Source: Lachnospiraceae bacterium
GTDB lineage: Bacteria > Bacillota > Clostridia > Lachnospirales > Lachnospiraceae
Assembly (NCBI GenBank): GCA_029053015.1
Contig: JAIDHX010000014.1
Span: 1 to 45,847, forward strand
Reading direction: 5' to 3'
DNA length: 45,847 bases
The notes below the pieces were generated by a model. That model had not been told where the DNA came from, did no database searches, and saw nothing but the letters and a program-made list of their open reading frames with translations. Position numbers and translations under genes: made by a program. This document shows, piece after piece, positions 7,600-14,305 of this stretch. Numbering within the stretch: the first letter of the stretch is position 1; every line of letters begins with the position of its first letter.

Positions 7600-8190
7600 T
7601 CAGTTAATTCTGATGATCCGTCCTTCCTTCCTTGCTCTGGCCATCGGCGCCTGCTCGTCTTTCGGATAGCCTAACAGGACATGGAGGGCGGCATAGTAAT
7701 CTGTTCTGACCTTCCACTCCCGCAAAACTTCTTGCCCGAAAGGATCAGCAAAAGATTCCCATGCGGAGCCGATATAGCACCCGCCCAAACCGATGGAATG
7801 TGCGGCAAGCAGCATATTTTCAGCCGCGGCACTGGCATCGTAAGGTCCGAACAGAAAATTTTTGGGGACAAACAATGTAATGACCGTGGGTGCATCATAA
7901 AAAGCGTTAAAAATATCAGGATCATCGGCAATGCTGGGCTGTTCCTTGGAAATGTATGCGGTGTCCGTTGACATCTTTACCGTAGAATTGTTCCGTTTGA
8001 TCCTTCCCAATTTCTCATTGACTGCCTTATTCTGCGATACCACAAACAACACGCCCTGTCTTCCTCCGGCACTGGGAGCATACAGGCCTGCATCCAACAC
8101 TGCCTGTAATTCCTCTTCACCAACCTGCTCCTCCCGAAAGCGGCGGATTGTTCTTCTTGTCATTATATTTTCTAACACTTCGTTTGTCAT
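7600..8190 (-). CDS. Nitroreductase-family flavoprotein
   Basis: 196 residues. The N-terminus (IMTRRTIRRF) and the LYAPSAGGRQ motif are FMN-contact signatures of NAD(P)H:FMN nitroreductases. The C-terminal GYPKDEQ and related segments also fit. ATG 8190 is preferred because AAGGAA lies 9 nt upstream; ATG 8199 is also in frame. The gene starts 32 bp after the radical SAM gene and ends 22 bp before the next start, so it is co-transcribed. In natural-product loci such enzymes often oxidise or reduce peptide or heterocycle intermediates; a general quinone or nitro-reductase role is equally possible. Confidence 0.88.
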   Translation of the reverse strand: MTNEVLENIMTRRTIRRFREEQVGEEELQAVLDAGLYAPSAGGRQGVLFVVSQNKAVNEKLGRIKRNNSTVKMSTDTAYISKEQPSIADDPDIFNAFYDAPTVITLFVPKNFLFGPYDASAAAENMLLAAHSIGLGGCYIGSAWESFADPFGQEVLREWKVRTDYYAALHVLLGYPKDEQAPMARARKEGRIIRIN

Positions 8191-8222
8191 TACAAGCATT
8201 TCCTTCCATTCTATTCTATCAC

Positions 8223-9254
8223 TTACTCTACTACTTTCCAACACTGCGGGTCCGTCCCATAAAAACTTCCGCTTGTTCCATAGGTTACGGCAGGACAGCC
8301 CCTGCAAAATCCCCTGAGTTCACATTTATTGCATTTTTCAAATTTTTCATAGTCACGATAGATTTCTTCTTTTGTAATAAATATATCATAAAGCAGTTCT
8401 TCAAACACATTCCCGATTTTGCTTTCAAATCTGCGGCAGGCGTATACATCTCCATTTGGCAGGATTGTCATGTGGCAGATAGCGCAGTGGCAGCCTTCAT
8501 ATACCATGTCTTTTTTTGCATATTCCGGAATTTTGAAGAGTCCCTTTTCGTAGAGGTAAAGCGTCCACAAATGGTCTTTCAGATTGAAGTAAGTGTTTAC
8601 TCCCTGCTCTTTGTATGCTTCGTATTTGTGCCATAGTTTATCCAGAAAGTCACGATAGGTAAGGGGTTCAATTCCTGTAGTTTTTTCTCCACTGGTAGGG
8701 CAGTATCTTCCAAAAGCAAAGATATCTGCTTGATGTTTTACGACCAAATCAACGACATCCGGTATTTCTTCTATATTGGTTCCTGATACGGTAGACATAA
8801 TTGCACATTTGATACCTGCATTTCTGATAATCGCTATTTTTTCCAAGGTACAATCAAAAGACCCCGGCTTCCTAAAGTAATCATGGGTATCCCGCATGCC
8901 GTCAAGGGACATCTGATATTTTTCACAGCCATGCGCTTTTAACCTGCGGCAAACTTCGTCTGTTAAATGAAAGGGATTTCCCATGATCGTAAACTTATAG
9001 CCTTTTTGTTTAATCAGTTCCATCAGTTCCCAGAAATCAGGGTGCAAAAGAGGGTCGCCGCCTGTGATGTAAAAATAAGGGGTGCGGTTTAGCTGCTCGC
9101 ACATATTCTCTATGTTAGAAAGAACTTTTTCCATGTCATGCCGGCTCATGGATACAAGCTCGCTGCATTTTCCTTCCGAGAAAATGTAGCAGTGTTTGCA
9201 TCTTTGGTCACAATCATCCGTGATATGCCATTGAAAAGCGAAGTATGGTTTCAT
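8223..9254 (-). CDS. Radical SAM/SPASM maturase, ACGX system
   Basis: 343 residues; RBS-like AAAGGATGAGGA precedes ATG 9254. The radical SAM CxxxCxxC motif is Cys15, Cys19, Cys22 (DDCDQRCKHCYIF), and ITGGDPLLHPDF is the family's glycine-rich SAM-binding segment. The C-terminus is a SPASM domain with auxiliary Fe-S ligands (CHCAICHMTILPNGDVYACR, then CNKCELRGFCRGC and a final Cys). This architecture is typical of enzymes that install thioether or other bonds at Cys in ribosomal peptides. The gene directly follows the Cys-rich ACGX repeat peptide, which matches the 'ACGX system' maturase family in TIGRFAMs. The product chemistry is not established. Confidence 0.92.
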   Translation of the reverse strand: MKPYFAFQWHITDDCDQRCKHCYIFSEGKCSELVSMSRHDMEKVLSNIENMCEQLNRTPYFYITGGDPLLHPDFWELMELIKQKGYKFTIMGNPFHLTDEVCRRLKAHGCEKYQMSLDGMRDTHDYFRKPGSFDCTLEKIAIIRNAGIKCAIMSTVSGTNIEEIPDVVDLVVKHQADIFAFGRYCPTSGEKTTGIEPLTYRDFLDKLWHKYEAYKEQGVNTYFNLKDHLWTLYLYEKGLFKIPEYAKKDMVYEGCHCAICHMTILPNGDVYACRRFESKIGNVFEELLYDIFITKEEIYRDYEKFEKCNKCELRGFCRGCPAVTYGTSGSFYGTDPQCWKVVE

Positions 9255-9290
9255 AAATGGTTATCCTCATCCTTTCAAAGGGTGGGCTAT

Positions 9291-9335
9291 AATCCGAAGC
9301 CGGACAAATGTAAAGATCCGTGCCGGCTCCGGATT
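9291..9335 (-). other. Stem-loop between peptide and maturase genes
   Basis: AATCCG-A-AGCCGG at 9291-9303 pairs with CCGGCT-C-CGGATT at 9323-9335: two 6-bp blocks with one mismatch and a ~19-nt loop. No U-tract follows on the minus strand, so it is more likely a partial attenuator or mRNA stabiliser that lets the peptide be made in excess over the maturase. Confidence 0.45.
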
Positions 9336-9362
9336 ACGCTGTTGCAGTATAACGCAGATCTG

Positions 9363-9584
9363 TTACTTATCTCCGGCTCCACAGGCGCTTCCGCAAGCGC
9401 TCGGCTTTTCTTCCGGCGCGGCAGCACCGCAGGCGCTGGGTTTTTCCTCGGGTGAGGCTGCGCCACAGGCGCTGGGTTTTTCCTCAGGTGAAGCTGCGCC
9501 ACAGGCACTGGGTTTTTCCTCAGGTCCGGCAGCACCGCAGGCACTTGCGTTTCCGGCAAATTCAGCAACATTTGATAAAGCCAT
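9363..9584 (-). CDS. ACGX-repeat peptide (Cys-rich RiPP precursor)
   Basis: 73 residues; ATG 9584 lies 7-8 nt after AAGGAGG. A short leader-like start (MALSNVAEFAGNAS) is followed by near-identical 12-residue units reading ACGA-A-x-PEEKPS. Six Ala-Cys-Gly-X motifs put Cys at 16, 28, 40, 52, 64 and 68. The repeats and the adjacent radical SAM/SPASM gene identify it as the substrate of the ACGX system. Each Cys is probably a modification site, with PEEKPS as spacer. It has no signal peptide or membrane segment. No transporter or peptidase lies in the operon, so the mature product may stay in the cell or use a distant exporter. Confidence 0.9.
   Translation of the reverse strand: MALSNVAEFAGNASACGAAGPEEKPSACGAASPEEKPSACGAASPEEKPSACGAAAPEEKPSACGSACGAGDK
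9388..9546 (-). repeat. Four-plus tandem 36-bp repeats inside ACGX peptide gene
   Basis: Units start at about 9388, 9424, 9460, 9496 and a partial one at 9532, each 36 bp (12 codons). The 9424, 9460 and 9496 units differ by only a few bases, which suggests recent expansion or homogenisation by slippage or recombination. Copy number may vary between strains. Confidence 0.9.
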
Positions 9585-9600
9585 AATCCATTCCTCCTTG

Positions 9601-9615
9601 TTTTCCGAAGGAAAA
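9601..9615. promoter_or_regulatory. Palindrome in leader of ACGX peptide gene
   Basis: TTTTCC-GAA-GGAAAA lies just upstream of the ribosome-binding site. A 17-bp direct repeat (TTCCTCCTTGTTTTCCG) at 9591-9607 recurs at 9646-9662, so the leader carries a second copy of the Shine-Dalgarno region. Either could influence translation or bind a regulator. Confidence 0.35.
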
Positions 9616-9709
9616 TGCGACTGCCATTGCAGGAGCAGAGGAATTTTCCTCCTTGTTTTCCGTCTTGTTTTTTGACAATTATATTGTAGCAAGGGTGTGA
9701 CAGGGAAAG

Positions 9710-9721
9710 AAGTACGCACTT
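9710..9721. promoter_or_regulatory. Candidate HxlR operator
   Basis: AAGTACGCACTT is a near-palindrome (AAGTnCGnACTT) between the divergent ACGX operon and HxlR gene. On the minus strand a TATAAT (9684-9679) lies about 25 bp downstream of it, so binding here would control the peptide operon. HxlR-type regulators bind such GTAC-containing dyads. This is inference from position and symmetry. Confidence 0.35.
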
Positions 9722-9762
9722 TTTTATTAGATAGTTACAAAAAGGTGCCTATGCCCGTCACA

Positions 9763-9791
9763 TTGTTTTTTTTGGAATGTTGCACTATAAT
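9763..9791 (+). promoter_or_regulatory. Promoter for hxlR-type gene
   Basis: TTGTTT (9763-9768), 17-bp spacer, TATAAT (9786-9791), 43 bp before the start codon at 9835. Confidence 0.6.
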
Positions 9792-9834
9792 GAGAATGTA
9801 AGTATGAAAAACAAGCTTTGAAAGGAAGTGTCCC

Positions 9835-10158
9835 ATGAAAACCAAAGACGAATTGCCGGAATGTCCTGTTGCTACCACAGTGTCCGTGATTGGAAGTAAA
9901 TGGAAGTTATTAATTATTCGGAATCTTCTTGTCCGTCCATGGCGTTTTAATGAATTGAAGAAAGACTTAGACGGAATCAGCCAGAAGGTATTGACGGATT
10001 CTCTGCGTACCATGGAAGAAGATGGCATTATCACGAGAACGGTTTATCCTGAAGTGCCGCCTCACGTGGAATATGCATTAAGCGAACTGGGAGAGTCCAT
10101 GCGCCCAATCTTAGACGCGATGAAGGAGTGGGGGACAGAGTATAAAAACACGCTATGA
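9835..10158 (+). CDS. HxlR-family transcriptional regulator
   Basis: 107 residues with GAAAGGAAGTG before the ATG. The winged helix-turn-helix is of the HxlR/MarR-like type: VIGSKWKLLIIRNLL, RFNELKKDL, GISQKVLTDSLRTMEEDGII, then a wing and a dimer helix. Cys10 (ELPECP) sits where HypR/HxlR-type redox sensors carry their reactive Cys. Divergent placement 250 bp from the ACGX operon makes it the prime candidate for its regulator, perhaps responding to electrophile or redox stress. The sensing role is inferred from the Cys and the neighbouring flavoproteins. Confidence 0.88.
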   Translation: MKTKDELPECPVATTVSVIGSKWKLLIIRNLLVRPWRFNELKKDLDGISQKVLTDSLRTMEEDGIITRTVYPEVPPHVEYALSELGESMRPILDAMKEWGTEYKNTL

Positions 10159-10169
10159 AACGATAGTAA

Positions 10170-10195
10170 AAAGGGCGGAATCCCGCCCTTTGACT
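10170..10195. terminator. Bidirectional terminator between hxlR-type gene and asnA
   Basis: AAAGGGCGG (10170-10178) pairs perfectly with CCGCCCTTT (10183-10191) around a 4-nt loop. It lies 12 bp after the HxlR stop and 26 bp from the asnA stop, so it can end both convergent transcripts. The U-runs are short on each side. Confidence 0.75.
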
Positions 10196-10216
10196 GTTTT
10201 GGTCTATATGACAAGT

Positions 10217-11227
10217 TTATAAGAGCTGCAGACCCGCTTTTTCTGCTTCCTGCATGGCTTCTTCCGGCCAGAGGGAGCACTGTACCTCGCCGATATGCGC
10301 TTTCCGAAGGAAGAACATGCAGATACGGGACTGCCCGATGCCGCCGCCAATGGTATAGGGAAGTTCTTCGTTCAAAATTGCCTTCTGGAACGGAAGGTCG
10401 GCGCGCTCGGGACAGCCGGCGATGTCAAGCTGTGAAAGCAGTGCGGCTTTGTCCACACGGATGCCCATGGAGGAAAGCTCCAGTGCAATATCCAGCACGG
10501 GATAGTACACAATGATATCCGCATTCAAACTCCAGTCGTCATAGTCCGGCGCTCTGCCGTCGTGACGCTCGCCGGATTCTAAGGGACCGCCAATCTGCAT
10601 AATGCATACGGCGCCTTTTGCCTTGGATATGTAGTATTCCCGCTCCTTTGGTGTGTAGTTGGGGAACATATCCTCAAGCTCCTGCGACGTGATGAAGAAA
10701 ATATCATGGGGCAGGATTTCTTCAATATAATCATAATGAATGGACATATATTTTTCTGTTTTCCGTAAGACCTTGTATACCGTGCGCACTACACTCTTAA
10801 GCGTATCGACATTGCGGTCCTCTTTTTCAATGATTTTTTCCCAGTCCCATTGATCGACATAGATGGAATGTATATTATCGACAACCTCGTCACGCCTGAT
10901 GGCACTCATGTCTGTATAAAGGCCTTCCCCGACATGAAAGCCATATTTCTTAAGCGCAAAGCGTTTCCACTTGGCGAGGGAATGGACAATTTCAGCTTCC
11001 TTCCCGTTTTGCTCCTTGATGTCAAAAGTGACAGGGCGTTCCACGCCGTTCAGGTTGTCGTTCATGCCGGAAGCCGGATCCACAAAGAGGGGCGCCGACA
11101 CACGGAGCAGATGCAGTCTTTCTGCAAGAAGCGTCTGAAAAAAGTCCTTTACGGTTTTGATGGCTATCTGGGTGTCGTACAGGTTTAATTCCGACTGATA
11201 GCCCTTTGGCAGTTTTAGTTCGCTCAT
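10217..11227 (-). CDS. asnA: Aspartate-ammonia ligase
   Basis: 336 residues, matching the usual ~330 of AsnA. It makes asparagine from aspartate, ammonia and ATP (yielding AMP) in the cytoplasm. Class II aminoacyl-tRNA-synthetase-like motifs are visible: RVSAPLFVDPASGMNDNLNGVERPV at the start, SIYVDQWDWEK, GGPLESGERHDGRAPDYDDW, and GGGIGQSRICMFFL near the end. ATG 11227 follows AAGGAAAGGAAACT and is preferred over ATG 11245. The promoter region is shared with the divergent radical SAM gene and contains a 16-bp inverted repeat overlapping both -35 boxes. Confidence 0.96.
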   Translation of the reverse strand: MSELKLPKGYQSELNLYDTQIAIKTVKDFFQTLLAERLHLLRVSAPLFVDPASGMNDNLNGVERPVTFDIKEQNGKEAEIVHSLAKWKRFALKKYGFHVGEGLYTDMSAIRRDEVVDNIHSIYVDQWDWEKIIEKEDRNVDTLKSVVRTVYKVLRKTEKYMSIHYDYIEEILPHDIFFITSQELEDMFPNYTPKEREYYISKAKGAVCIMQIGGPLESGERHDGRAPDYDDWSLNADIIVYYPVLDIALELSSMGIRVDKAALLSQLDIAGCPERADLPFQKAILNEELPYTIGGGIGQSRICMFFLRKAHIGEVQCSLWPEEAMQEAEKAGLQLL

Positions 11228-11305
11228 AGTTTCCTTTCCTTCCATGCATACCGTCGGACAGTCCTACGGAATTGCACTCATTTCCAGATAAAAAATACCT
11301 ATTCT

Positions 11306-11439
11306 ATTTAACCCCTTTTTTATGCTTATTGCAAGCATTTTTTTGATTTGTGGAAGAGTTTTGCATGAATCTGCCGAAAACATTTTACGGAACATTTGTT
11401 CTAAAAATGCTTGCAATAGGAAGAGAACTATGTTAGTAT
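11306..11439. promoter_or_regulatory. Divergent promoters with 16-bp inverted repeat
   Basis: TATTGCAAGCATTTTT (11327-11342) is an exact inverted copy of AAAAATGCTTGCAATA (11403-11418). Rightward promoter: TTGCAA 11411-11416, 17 bp, TAGTAT 11434-11439. Leftward promoter: TTGCAA 11334-11329, 17 bp, TTAAAT 11311-11306. Each -35 hexamer lies inside one repeat arm, so a single factor binding both arms could control asnA and the repair genes together. Confidence 0.6.
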
Positions 11440-11485
11440 TAAAAAACGAGGAACAAATGTTTGGATTAAGAGGAGCGAGGTTGTT

Positions 11486-12838
11486 ATGGAGTATTTGGCT
11501 GCAGGTGGAATGACAGTGATGGATAAGCTGGGAATTTTGAGCGATGCTGCCAAGTATGACGTGGCGTGCACCTCCAGCGGCGTGGACAGAAAAGGAAACG
11601 GACGGGATATGGGAAACTGTGTCGCGGCGGGTATCTGCCATAGCTTCAGCGCTGACGGCAGGTGTATTTCCCTGTTAAAGATTCTTTTGACAAATGAATG
11701 TATTTATGACTGCAAATACTGTCTGAACCGCAAATCAAACGATATCCCGAGGGCGACTTTTACGCCGGAAGAGGTATGTGATCTGACCATGCAGTTTTAT
11801 CGGCGAAATTATATCGAGGGGTTGTTTTTGAGCTCCGGCATCATTCAGAATCCCAACTATACCATGGAACTGATATACCGGACCATCTGGATTCTGCGCA
11901 ATCGCTGCCGGTTCAACGGCTATGTGCATGTCAAGGCGATACCGGGGGCGGATCCCCGCCTGATCCAACTGACGGGGTATCTTGCGGACAGGATGAGTGT
12001 CAATCTGGAGCTGCCGACGGCGGAAGGTCTGAAAAATCTTGCGCCCAACAAGCACAGAAAGACCATTCTTGCCCCTATGCGGCAGATACAGAACGGGATT
12101 ACGGAGAATAAGAACGAACTGGTGCTGTACCGCAATGCGCCCCGCTTTGTGGGAGGCGGGCAGTCCACGCAGATGATTATCGGTGCGACGCCGGAGAGTG
12201 ATTTTCAGATTATGAATGTGGCGGAGAGCCTGTATCAGAAGTTTTCCTTAAAGAGGGTGTTTTATTCGGCGTTTGTCAGGGTCAATGAGGACAAGGCGCT
12301 GCCGGCGCTGCCGGGCGGACCGCCCCTTTTAAGGGAGCACAGGCTCTATCAGGCGGACTGGCTGCTGCGTTTTTATGGATTCAAGGCGGAAGAACTGTTG
12401 AGTGAGAAACGGCCATTCTTTAATGTTATGCTGGACCCGAAGGAGGACTGGGCGGTAAGGCATTTGGAGCAGTTTCCTGTGGAGATCAACAGGGCGCCGT
12501 ATGAGATGATAGTCAGGGTTCCGGGGATCGGCGTTAAGAGCGCCATGCGCATTGTCAACGCAAGGCGGACGGCCAGCCTTGATTTTTCTTCCTTGAAAAA
12601 AATAGGCGTGGTTTTAAAGAGGGCGCTGTATTTTATTACCTGCAACGGAAAGATGATGTACCGGACAAAGCTGGAGGAGGATTATATCGTGAGGAACCTG
12701 ACTGCGGATGTAAAGAACCGGCAGCAGTTTGCTTCGGACGGAATGAGTTACCGGCAGTTGTCGCTGTTTGACGATACGGTTTTGGGGGCGAATCCAACGG
12801 CGGCGGATAATGGCAAAGTGGCGTTTGGTCAGCTTTAA
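11486..12838 (+). CDS. Radical SAM DNA modification/repair protein (UDG-linked type)
   Basis: 450 residues. The radical SAM CxxxCxxC is Cys72, Cys76, Cys79 (TNECIYDCKYC). Extra cysteines lie just before it (Cys45, Cys51, Cys60). A helix-hairpin-helix (RVPGIGVKSAMRIVNARR) near residue 350 points to DNA binding. This matches the 'putative DNA modification/repair radical SAM protein' family that co-occurs with TIGR03915 proteins, often fused to uracil-DNA glycosylase. The next gene is that partner, 13 bp downstream. AGGAG lies 10 nt before ATG 11486; an in-frame ATG at 11510 is possible. Reaction unknown. Confidence 0.9.
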   Translation: MEYLAAGGMTVMDKLGILSDAAKYDVACTSSGVDRKGNGRDMGNCVAAGICHSFSADGRCISLLKILLTNECIYDCKYCLNRKSNDIPRATFTPEEVCDLTMQFYRRNYIEGLFLSSGIIQNPNYTMELIYRTIWILRNRCRFNGYVHVKAIPGADPRLIQLTGYLADRMSVNLELPTAEGLKNLAPNKHRKTILAPMRQIQNGITENKNELVLYRNAPRFVGGGQSTQMIIGATPESDFQIMNVAESLYQKFSLKRVFYSAFVRVNEDKALPALPGGPPLLREHRLYQADWLLRFYGFKAEELLSEKRPFFNVMLDPKEDWAVRHLEQFPVEINRAPYEMIVRVPGIGVKSAMRIVNARRTASLDFSSLKKIGVVLKRALYFITCNGKMMYRTKLEEDYIVRNLTADVKNRQQFASDGMSYRQLSLFDDTVLGANPTAADNGKVAFGQL

Positions 12839-12851
12839 GGAGGGTGCAGCG

Positions 12852-13643
12852 ATGACTGAGGAAGAAAATATCGTACTGCTCTGTGAAGACAGTCTGGAGG
12901 GGATTTTTACCGGAATCTATGAAGCATATGCGCTGAAAAAACCGCATGATGGCATAGTTCTGCAGATAATGGGCGAAGGAGACATGCTGCTCTTTGCCAC
13001 GTATCGGACAGTGGTATCTGACGGCGTCAAGACGGAAAAGGTAATCCGCACGCTGCGCAGCCGCTTTGGGGAAAAGGATTATTTCGCGCTCTGCCTGGCG
13101 GCGGCATCAGCAGCGCCGGACAAGGCGCAGGCGATTTATAAAACGGTAGTCTGGGGACTTTCCGGCAGATGTCGGGGAAGCATCCTGGACCATCTGGCGG
13201 ACGACAATGTGCGCAGGACGCTGGAACTGAGCCGCGGCGCAGGCAATGAACTGCACCGCATGCAGGAATTTCTGCGTTTTTCCGAATTGGAGGGAGGCAT
13301 GCTCTATGCAGTCATTGGACCAAAGGACAATGTACTGCCCATGCTCACGGTTCACTTTGCGGACAGGCTGCCGATGGAAAATTTTGTAATCTGCGACGAA
13401 AACAGAAAACTGTATGCCATACATCCTGCCGGAAAGGAGTGGTTTCTGATGAGCGGGCAGGATACGCCGCCTTTGACGGGGGATGAGGGACTTAAGATGA
13501 CGGCAGAGGAGGAATATTATCAGGAACTGTTTCGCCATTTCTGTCATAAGATTAGTATTGAGGGCAGAAAGAACCTAAAATTACAACAACATATGCTTCC
13601 CCTGCGCTTTAGAAATTACATGGTTGAATTTGCTGAAAAATAG
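12852..13643 (+). CDS. TIGR03915-family DNA metabolism protein
   Basis: 263 residues; ATG 12852 follows AAGGAGGGTG. It has the family's opening (LLCEDSLEGIFTGIYEAYALKKPHDGI), the middle HRMQEFLRFSELEGGMLYAVIGPKDNVLPMLTVHFADRLP, and a C-terminal LPLRFRNYMVEF. It is always found beside the radical SAM protein encoded just upstream. In many genomes the pair is joined to a uracil-DNA glycosylase domain; here the protein ends before any such domain. A joint role in repair or modification of DNA bases is proposed, without a known reaction. Confidence 0.85.
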   Translation: MTEEENIVLLCEDSLEGIFTGIYEAYALKKPHDGIVLQIMGEGDMLLFATYRTVVSDGVKTEKVIRTLRSRFGEKDYFALCLAAASAAPDKAQAIYKTVVWGLSGRCRGSILDHLADDNVRRTLELSRGAGNELHRMQEFLRFSELEGGMLYAVIGPKDNVLPMLTVHFADRLPMENFVICDENRKLYAIHPAGKEWFLMSGQDTPPLTGDEGLKMTAEEEYYQELFRHFCHKISIEGRKNLKLQQHMLPLRFRNYMVEFAEK

Positions 13644-13802
13644 CCAAATATTTTTGGGCCATTTTGGGGTATAAAACAAAATATTGTGCAATACTACTAA
13701 TGAGACGGCAATTTGTGGTAGTGCAATGCGCAACATGCTATAAAGCGGGAGCACTTGGGAAAAATCACAAAAATCTATCGTTTTTTGAGGTCAAAAAAAC
13801 GC

Positions 13803-13858
13803 TTTACTTTTAGATAAAATCGAGTATAATCGTATTAACAACGGCGGAAAGACGCCGT
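13803..13858 (+). promoter_or_regulatory. Promoter and leader hairpin for HPr-like gene
   Basis: TTTACT (13803-13808), 16-bp spacer, TATAAT (13825-13830). A 6-bp stem ACGGCG/CGCCGT (13841-13846 and 13853-13858) follows at the likely transcript 5' end and may stabilise the mRNA. Confidence 0.6.
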
Positions 13859-13912
13859 AGAAAATCCCGACGAAAAAGCGAAAGGGACAAATAGAAAGGA
13901 AGGCAAAGCGAT

Positions 13913-14137
13913 ATGACAAGAAAAATCAGATTAACCCCGAATGAAGTGCAGCATTTTGTAGCCGTAGCTTCCAAATGTGATTTTGACATCGACATTGCTT
14001 ATAATAGATATGCAGTAGATGCAAAATCATTTCTTGGAGTGTATGGACTGGATTTCTCACAGGATTTGACAGTTCATTACAGCGGACACAATGCAGAATT
14101 CGAAGAGATGCTGAAAAACTATGCTCTTGCCTGCTAA
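13913..14137 (+). CDS. HPr-like protein lacking the catalytic histidine
   Basis: 74 residues, a little shorter than HPr (~85-88). DAKSFLGVYGLDF aligns with the HPr regulatory-Ser segment (LKSIMGVMSL), and the C-terminal SGHNAEFEEMLKNYAL resembles the final HPr helix. The N-terminal loop that should read G-L-H-A-R-P reads VAVASKCDFDIDIA, so the phosphocarrier His15 is absent. Ser at the Ser46-like position is kept, as in Crh of Bacillus. It therefore cannot relay PTS phosphate and may be a regulatory partner. It has its own strong promoter and terminator, so it is a single-gene unit. Confidence 0.75.
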   Translation: MTRKIRLTPNEVQHFVAVASKCDFDIDIAYNRYAVDAKSFLGVYGLDFSQDLTVHYSGHNAEFEEMLKNYALAC

Positions 14138-14189
14138 TGCAGGATGTAGGAAGCTGAAATTTTCGGCAAAAGCCACAAGGCGGAAATTG

Positions 14190-14234
14190 ACTCCCGGTTA
14201 AAGATAGCGTACTATCTTAACAGGGAGTTTTTTT
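14190..14234 (+). terminator. Strong intrinsic terminator after HPr-like gene
   Basis: ACTCCC...TTAAAGATAG pairs with CTATCTTAA...GGGAGT, with one bulge and a short inner loop, followed by a run of seven T at 14228-14234. Confidence 0.9.
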
Positions 14235-14305
14235 CATATATCCTGTATGCCGCCAAGCGGCATGACGGGAAGAAGGCGTGTCAAAGCACGCAAATGGGAG
14301 CAGAG

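Noticed and set aside
9388..9546. Regular 36-bp repeats as a possible CRISPR array
   Set aside because: There are no unique spacers; the repeats are contiguous and in frame within the ACGX peptide gene.
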